Part shown: positions 58,996 to 64,000 of the stretch, piece after piece
Layout of the letters: each line of letters begins with the position of its first letter
Position numbering within the stretch: the stretch's first letter is position 1
Source of the DNA: Klebsiella variicola
GTDB lineage: Bacteria > Pseudomonadota > Gammaproteobacteria > Enterobacterales > Enterobacteriaceae
Assembly (NCBI RefSeq): GCF_000828055.2
Contig: NZ_CP010523.2
Location: 248,001 to 312,000 of the forward strand
Direction: 5' to 3'
Length of the DNA: 64,000 bases
Program-made: the position numbers and the translations under genes
Notes under the pieces: model-generated
What the model saw: only the letters and a program-made list of their open reading frames with translations
What the model was told of the DNA's origin: nothing
Database searches by the model: none

Positions 58996-59778
58996 CCCGG
59001 ATAGCGGCGCGTAGCGCCTTATCCGGGCTATCCGACGGTCCGGAACCGTAGCCCTGCTAAGCGCAGCGCGAGCAGGGAATACTCCGGATGGCGGCGCGTA
59101 GCGCCTTATCCGGGCTACCCGACGGTCCGGAATCGTAGCCCTGCTAAGCGTAGCGCGAGCAGGGAATATCCCGGATGGCGGCGCGTAGCGCCTTATCCGG
59201 GCTACCCGACGGTCCGGAATCGTAGCCCTGCTAAGCGCAGCGCGAGCAGGGAATATCCCGGATGGCGGCGCGTAGCGCCTTATCCGGGCTACCCGACGGT
59301 CCGGAATCGTAGCCCTGCTAAGCGCAGCGCGAGCAGGGAATACCCCGGATGGCGGCGCGTAGCGTCTTATCCGGGCTACCCGACGGTCCGGAACCGTAGC
59401 CCTGCTAAGCGCAGCGCGAGCAGGGAATATCCCGGATGGCGGCGCGTAGCGCCTTATCCGGGCTACCCGACGGTCCGGAATCGTAGCCCTGCTAAGCGCA
59501 GCGCGAGCAGGGAATACCCCGGATGGCGGCGCGTAGCGCCTTATCCGGGCTACCCGACGGTCCGGAATCGTAGCCCTGCTAAGCGTAGCGCGAGCAGGGA
59601 ATATCCCGGATGGCGGCGCGTAGCGCCTTATCCGGGCTACCCGACGGTCTGGAACCGTAGCCCTGCTAAGCGCAGCGCGAGCAGGGAATACCCCGGATGG
59701 CGGCGCGTAGCGCCTTATCCGGGCTATCCGACGGTCCGGAACCGTAGCCCTGCTAAGCGTAGCGCGAGCAGGGAAGCC
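58996..59778. repeat. Nine tandem copies of an 87-bp REP/BIME-type unit
   Basis: Units begin at 58996, 59083, 59170, 59257, 59344, 59431, 59518, 59605 and 59692, each exactly 87 bp and differing by a few substitutions. Each unit has a REP palindrome (CCGGAT...GGCGC-GTA-GCGCC...ATCCGG) and a second hairpin (CCCTGCT...AGCAGGG). The array fills the gap between convergent tusA and zntA and contains no coding sequence. Other REP/BIME sequences are known to bind DNA gyrase or IHF and to protect mRNA ends. Confidence 0.95.
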
Positions 59779-59788
59779 GGTATCTATG

Positions 59789-61999
59789 CTACAACTTCTT
59801 ACGCAATAACCGCAGCGCGTTAGCCGTTACCAGCACAGTGGCGCCGGTATCCGCCAGCACCGCCAGCCACAGGCCGGTCAGGCCGAGCAGGGTGGTGACG
59901 AGGAAAATCCCCTTCAGCCCTAAGGCAATCGCGATGTTCTGGCGAATATTGGCATGGGTGGCGCGCGCCAGGGAAATCATCTGCGCCAGGCCGGTCAGAC
60001 GGTTATGGGTCAGCGCGGCGTCGGCCGTCTCCAGCGCCACATCGGTGCCGCTGCCCATGGCGATGCCGATGGTGGCCGCTTTCATCGCCGGGGCGTCGTT
60101 GATGCCGTCCCCGATCATCGCCAGCGGCGCATCGGCATTCAGCGCCATGACGGCTTTCACTTTGTCCGCCGGCAGCAGACCGGCGCGGAATTCCAGCCCC
60201 AGTTCGCTGGCGATGGCTGCCGCGGCGCGCGGGTTATCTCCGGTAAGGATCACCCCTTGAACCCCCAACTGATGCAAGGCATCCACCGCCTGACGCGCGT
60301 CGTCGCGCAGGGTGTCGCGCAGCGCCAGAATACCGAGCAGCGTCTCGCCGCGCATCACCAGCACTACCGTTTGCCCGGCGCTTTCCAGCTGCTGGATCTG
60401 CGCCTCATGTTCTGCCGGGGCGGCTTTGCTGGCGGCGCAGATCAAGATGCGGCTGCCGTTCACCTCGGCTTCGATGCCAGAGCCCGCCAGCGCCCGCTGG
60501 CCGCTGGCAAGCGGAATACTCAGCTGACGCCGCTGTGCTTCACGGACGATGGCCTGCGCCAGCGGGTGGCTGGAGCCTTGCTCCACCGCCGCCGCCAGCG
60601 CCAGCAGCGCGTTGTCGTCAAACTCAGCCGTGGCGATCACCGAAGTCACCTGCGGCTGGCCGACGGTCAGGGTGCCGGTTTTATCGAACGCCACCTGCCG
60701 CACCTGGCCCAGCTGTTCCAGCGCCGCGCCGCCTTTGATTAGCGCCCCGCGGCGGGCGGCGACCGCCAGGCCGGAGGTGATGGCCGCCGGCGTGGAGATG
60801 ACCAGCGCGCACGGACAGCCGATCAGCAGCAGCGTCAGCCCTTTATAAATCCACGGCAGCCAGGCGCTGGCGAAGAACAGCGGTGGGACAATGGCGACCA
60901 ACAAAGCTACGACCATAATGGCCGGGGTGTAGATCCGGCTGAAGCGATCGATAAAACGCTCGATTGGCGCCCGACGTTCCTCTGCCTCTTCAATCAGCTT
61001 CAGGATGCGGTCGATGGCGCTGTCGCCCGGTTCGGATATCACGGTAAGCTGCACCAGGCGATCGACGCTGGTGGCGCCCGCCGCGACTCGTTCCCCGGCC
61101 TGACGCTCCACCGGCACCGACTCACCGGTCAGGGCGCTTTCATCAAAGCTGGCAAACGGCGACAGCAGCTGGCCATCCGCCGGCAGACGCCCGCCGGCGG
61201 CCACTTCAATCACATCTCCGGGACGCAGGTCGCGCTGGGCGACGATTTCCCGCACGCCGTTGCGCAGACGGATGGCGGTGTCGGGCTTCAGCGCCATCAG
61301 CGCGCTCACCCCCTGCCGTGCGCGGCTGGCGGCCCAGCCTTCGAGACGCTCGCCGATCAGGAACAGCAGCAGGACCATCGCCGCTTCCGCAGTGGCGCCG
61401 ATAAACAGCGCCCCGATGGCGGCGACGCTCATCAGCGTTTCAATGGCAAACCAGCTCCCGCTTTTGATCAGGCGCAGCGCCTGGCGAGCAACCGGCCACA
61501 GGCCAACCAGGGTGGTGGCAATAAAGGCCAACTGACCGGCGGGGTGGTTGGCCTGCTCCAGCCCCCAGCTCAGGGCCATCATGATAACCAGCGTCAGTAA
61601 CGGCAGATTGTCGCGCAGCAGCGACCCTCGGGTTTTCTCTGCTGCGGGAGCATCGGCATCGCGCAGCGTATAGCCCGCCTGGCGGACCGCGTTCTCAACC
61701 TGAGCGCGGATATCACCCTCGGCGTTAACCAGCAACTTTTCTGTGGCGAACAGCACCTGGACCTGACTGACGCCGGGTACCTGGCGAACCGCGGTTTCCA
61801 CCTTGCGGGCGCAGGCGGCGCAGTCCATGCCATCAACCTGCCAGCTATAGCGGGCGTCGTCGAGCGCTTCGGCGGCAGGGGCGGATTCTGTGGCGCAGGC
61901 GTGATCTGTACAGCAGCTCTCCGCCGGCGCGGTCGCTGGCCGCATGGTGAATGACGAGAATTGTGGGACTTTTTTATCCTGCGCGTCTGGAGTCGACAT
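59789..61999 (-). CDS. zntA: Zn/Cd/Pb-exporting P-type ATPase ZntA
   Basis: ZntA is 736 aa. It is a P1B-type ATPase that expels Zn2+, Cd2+ and Pb2+ from the cytoplasm. An N-terminal cysteine cluster (CCTDHAC, residues 29-35) precedes the heavy-metal-associated domain with the CAAC metal site at 60-63 (GMDCAACARKVE). The membrane CPC motif is in LLIGCPCALVISTPAAI, the phosphorylation site is DKTGTLT, and the hinge is GDGINDAPAMK. A conserved Asp is in the last helix region (LADTGATVLVTANALRL). GGAGG precedes the ATG. The ZntR operator lies upstream. Confidence 0.97.
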   Translation of the reverse strand: MSTPDAQDKKVPQFSSFTMRPATAPAESCCTDHACATESAPAAEALDDARYSWQVDGMDCAACARKVETAVRQVPGVSQVQVLFATEKLLVNAEGDIRAQVENAVRQAGYTLRDADAPAAEKTRGSLLRDNLPLLTLVIMMALSWGLEQANHPAGQLAFIATTLVGLWPVARQALRLIKSGSWFAIETLMSVAAIGALFIGATAEAAMVLLLFLIGERLEGWAASRARQGVSALMALKPDTAIRLRNGVREIVAQRDLRPGDVIEVAAGGRLPADGQLLSPFASFDESALTGESVPVERQAGERVAAGATSVDRLVQLTVISEPGDSAIDRILKLIEEAEERRAPIERFIDRFSRIYTPAIMVVALLVAIVPPLFFASAWLPWIYKGLTLLLIGCPCALVISTPAAITSGLAVAARRGALIKGGAALEQLGQVRQVAFDKTGTLTVGQPQVTSVIATAEFDDNALLALAAAVEQGSSHPLAQAIVREAQRRQLSIPLASGQRALAGSGIEAEVNGSRILICAASKAAPAEHEAQIQQLESAGQTVVLVMRGETLLGILALRDTLRDDARQAVDALHQLGVQGVILTGDNPRAAAAIASELGLEFRAGLLPADKVKAVMALNADAPLAMIGDGINDAPAMKAATIGIAMGSGTDVALETADAALTHNRLTGLAQMISLARATHANIRQNIAIALGLKGIFLVTTLLGLTGLWLAVLADTGATVLVTANALRLLRKKL

Positions 62000-62037
62000 G
62001 GCACCCTCCGGGAAATGATAATTTTCTCATTAGCCGT

Positions 62038-62069
62038 AGGATACACTCTGGAGTCGACTCCAGAGTCAA
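62038..62069 (-). promoter_or_regulatory. ZntR-controlled zntA promoter
   Basis: A perfect 22-bp palindrome (62045-62066, arms ACTCTGGAGTC / GACTCCAGAGT) is identical, as far as I recall, to the E. coli ZntR operator. On the minus strand it lies between -35 TTGACT (62064-62069) and -10 TATCCT (62038-62043), with the 20-nt spacer typical of MerR-family activation. Confidence 0.93.
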
Positions 62070-62077
62070 GGACTAAA

Positions 62078-62704
62078 TTACAGGTATAACGCGCGCACGA
62101 TCAGGAAGTGGCCGGCAAAGTAGAACGCGGCGGCAATGGCGTTATCGGCGCGGAAGCGGCGACGATAGTGGCTCACCAGCCATACGGCATTGCTCAGCAG
62201 CAGCAGGGCCGCGCCAGCGAAACCGGACAGCGCGGTGTTGGTGGGGCGGGCAAACCACAGCTCACCGGCCAGCCAGACCATCACCAGCGTCATTCCAATA
62301 AAGGTCAGCACCGGCATTTTCATCTCTTCCAGCCGACTCCAGATCACCGCCATCAGCAGGGCGCCGAATACCAGCAGCACCAGCGGCAGCGGCCAGAAGA
62401 ACGACAGCGTCAGCTGGCTGGCGAACCAGATGGTATACAGCAGATGTGACAGGAAGAAAGCGCCCACCGCGTACATCACCCGCTGGCGCGGCAGCAGGGT
62501 CAGGGCGTCGCCGAGCAGCGAGGCGCACAGGCCGGCCAGCACCAGATAGCTGATGGCATTGAACATCGGCGCCTGCCAGGCCAGTAACAGCAACAGAATC
62601 AGGGTGACAGGTTTAAATACCCAACGTCGCCAGGCCGGCCCACGATAGGATGCATCGACATAAAGCCATGCGGAGAAACAGACAGCAATAAATGACCAAA
62701 GCAT
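62078..62704 (-). CDS. yhhN: YhhN/TMEM86-family membrane protein
   Basis: YhhN is 208 aa with about eight helices. It belongs to the YhhN/TMEM86 family; eukaryotic TMEM86B is a lysoplasmalogenase, but the function in enterobacteria is unproven. The sequence begins [20 protein letters not shown] and contains [20 protein letters not shown]. It lies just upstream of zntA on the same strand; zntA has its own ZntR promoter in between, so the genes need not be co-transcribed. Confidence 0.92.
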   Translation of the reverse strand: MLWSFIAVCFSAWLYVDASYRGPAWRRWVFKPVTLILLLLLAWQAPMFNAISYLVLAGLCASLLGDALTLLPRQRVMYAVGAFFLSHLLYTIWFASQLTLSFFWPLPLVLLVFGALLMAVIWSRLEEMKMPVLTFIGMTLVMVWLAGELWFARPTNTALSGFAGAALLLLSNAVWLVSHYRRRFRADNAIAAAFYFAGHFLIVRALYL

Positions 62705-62845
62705 AGTAAGTCCCTGTATCTGTTATCATAAAGAAAGTTACGGATGCGTGATGCTACAACTCAGTGTAGTGGTTTGGCGTAGCAGATGACAATGTTATTC
62801 CCGACGCAGTATGCTGATTCCTGATATTTTTTATGGGTAACCTTG

Positions 62846-63205
62846 ATGAGTAAAATGCCCCTCTTTTTTGTTCTGGTCGTCGCGGTGATTGTGGTGGCGG
62901 CTTCGTTTCGCTATGTCCAGCAGCGGCGTGAGAAACAGGCGAATGACGCCGCGCCGTTGCTACAAAAGCGGGTTATCGTCAGCAATAAACGGGAAAAAGT
63001 GATTAACGATCGGCGCTCGCGGCAGCAGACGGTGACGCCCGCAGGCAGTGAGATGCGCTATGAAGCGAGCTTTCGCCCCGAAAACGGTGGGCTGGAGGTG
63101 GTGTTTCGCCTCGACGCGCCGCAATATCATGCGCTAAGCGTGGGCGATCGCGGGATGTTGAGTTATAAGGGCACAGCGTTCGTGGCGTTTACGCCCGATC
63201 CCTGA
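62846..63205 (+). CDS. yhhM: DUF2500 membrane-anchored protein YhhM
   Basis: YhhM is 119 aa from ATG 62846 (MSKMPLFFVLVVAVIVVAAS); a TTG one codon upstream is unlikely. It has a single N-terminal transmembrane helix, a basic segment (YVQQRREKQ), and a small beta-rich C-terminal domain (GMLSYKGTAFVAF). The function is unknown. It is divergent from yhhN and convergent with yhhL. Confidence 0.9.
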   Translation: MSKMPLFFVLVVAVIVVAASFRYVQQRREKQANDAAPLLQKRVIVSNKREKVINDRRSRQQTVTPAGSEMRYEASFRPENGGLEVVFRLDAPQYHALSVGDRGMLSYKGTAFVAFTPDP

Positions 63206-63218
63206 GCCCTTTTCAGGA

Positions 63219-63494
63219 CTACTTTTTCAGCGTCGCCTTCAGTTTTTTCTGCCAGGCGACGAGCTCAAACACGCCGAAGATAAAAATGCGGATTTGCTCA
63301 AAGCGGCTCAGCGGCGGCGCCTCTTTCGGCTGCGTCGCCTTGAGCAGCGTCAACTGCAGCCCGTGCATCAGGATCATGAAAATCAGCGCGACGTTGACGA
63401 AGATATTCAGCGGCTTCGGGAAGGGCTGAAACAGGTTCAATAACAGAAAGGCCCAGACGCACAGCATCAGCAGGCGGCCTAAATTAATCAGCAT
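63219..63494 (-). CDS. yhhL: DUF1145 small membrane protein YhhL
   Basis: YhhL is 91 aa from ATG 63494 (MLINLGRLLMLCVWAFLLLN), with GGAGA 5 nt upstream. Two helices (about 5-22 and 30-52) and a basic tail ending KKLKATLKK are seen. The function is unknown. Its start overlaps the end of rsmD by 11 nt, so it is translated from the rsmD transcript, as in E. coli. Confidence 0.9.
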   Translation of the reverse strand: MLINLGRLLMLCVWAFLLLNLFQPFPKPLNIFVNVALIFMILMHGLQLTLLKATQPKEAPPLSRFEQIRIFIFGVFELVAWQKKLKATLKK

Positions 63495-64000
63495 GGTGCT
63501 CTCCTTGGGCCTCACGTTGGTAAAGACGGTAGGCGACCTGTCCGGCCACTTTTTCACGATACAGCTGCCAGTTAGCTGGCACCGGCGGTAAACCGTTTTC
63601 GACTTCGCTTTCGACATACACCAGGGCCTCATCGGCCAGCCAGCCTTGTGTCTCCAGCAGACGTAGCGTCTCCTCCAGCAGCCCCTGACGGAACGGCGGG
63701 TCGACGAACACGATCTGGTGCGGTGTCCCCGGCTGGCTCAGGAAGCTGAGGGTGTTGGTGGTGATCACCTTGCCGCGATCCGCTTTTAGGGTGGCGAGAT
63801 TTTTTTGCAACTGCTGGGCTACGCCGCGCTCCATCTCCAGTAGCGTGGTGCTGGCCGCATAGCGGGACAGCGCCTCCAGCCCCAGCGCGCCGCTGCCGGC
63901 AAAGCAGTCGAGGCAGTGCGCGTCAACGATGGACGGCGCCAGCCAGTTAAAAAGGGTTTCGCGAACCCGGTCGGTGGTCGGCCGCAGGCCCGGGCTCTCC
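63484..64000 (-). CDS. rsmD: 16S rRNA (guanine966-N2)-methyltransferase RsmD, N-terminus outside the window
   Basis: About 172 codons of the C-terminal part are visible; the start lies beyond 64000. RsmD methylates G966 of 16S rRNA. Reading inward from the window edge, the frame gives RPTTDRVRETLFNWLAP, the SAM motif DCFAGSGALGLEALSRYA, and the catalytic motif IVFVDPPFRQGLLEETL. The C-terminus is YRLYQREAQGEHHAD. The frame is open to the window end. yhhL follows with overlap. Confidence 0.95.
   Translation of the reverse strand, partial: ESPGLRPTTDRVRETLFNWLAPSIVDAHCLDCFAGSGALGLEALSRYAASTTLLEMERGVAQQLQKNLATLKADRGKVITTNTLSFLSQPGTPHQIVFVDPPFRQGLLEETLRLLETQGWLADEALVYVESEVENGLPPVPANWQLYREKVAGQVAYRLYQREAQGEHHAD

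Noticed and set aside
58996-59778. Possible CRISPR array
   Set aside because: The units are contiguous 87-bp near-identical repeats with no unique spacers, and there are no cas genes; they are REP/BIME-type repeats.

Overview
The window is a contiguous stretch of enterobacterial chromosome, almost certainly from the Klebsiella pneumoniae complex. Nearly every gene is the full-length counterpart of a known Escherichia coli K-12 gene in the yhhL-to-bcsA interval. Klebsiella-type additions are present: a padC/arn block, an MgtE-type transporter, and a PAP2 phosphatase. The DNA is GC-rich with dense coding. I saw no prophage, insertion sequence, rRNA, tRNA or CRISPR array. The names rest on recognising protein families and motifs by eye; no database search was run.

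Layout. 1-9925: the end of bcsA, then bcsB-bcsZ-bcsC (cellulose synthesis and export) and the EAL-family gene pdeK/yhjK. 10082-18983: dctA, yhjJ, kdgK, yhjG, yhjE, yhjD; the flagellar-regulon phosphodiesterase gene pdeH, found between kdgK and yhjG in E. coli, is absent. 19090-25291: an accessory patch with a LysR/SDR divergent pair, an acetyltransferase, trehalase treF, an iron-type alcohol dehydrogenase and a glutathione transferase. 25345-38071: gor, rlmJ, a periplasmic acid phosphatase with a phoA-like Pho box, prlC-rsmJ behind a heat-shock promoter, dtpB, uspA/uspB, pitA and yhiN. 38111-40152: mgtE behind an M-box magnesium riboswitch, then a hicAB toxin-antitoxin pair. 40180-45463: the nickel importer operon nikABCDE-nikR with a consensus NikR operator. 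45603-54839: a LysR regulator divergent from padC, then the complete arnBCADTEF operon (L-Ara4N modification of lipid A) preceded by PhoP and PmrA boxes; this block lies where E. coli carries acpT. 54836-64000: yhhT, yhhS, dcrB, yhhQ, tusA, nine tandem 87-bp REP-type repeats, zntA with its ZntR operator, yhhN, yhhM, yhhL and the 3' part of rsmD.

Functional threads. The regulatory DNA suggests that several loci respond to metals or envelope conditions: Mg2+ (M-box on mgtE; PhoP box on arn), Fe3+/low pH (PmrA box on arn), Ni2+ (NikR), Zn2+ (ZntR) and phosphate starvation (Pho box on the phosphatase). The bcs and pdeK genes belong to c-di-GMP-controlled cellulose production.

No wholly new multigene system is evident. 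The most interesting items are the M-box leader with a predicted Shine-Dalgarno-sequestering switch, the hicAB locus with its nested palindromes and a HicA lacking the usual histidine, the nine-copy 87-bp repeat array, and the phoA-like promoter on the PAP2 phosphatase.
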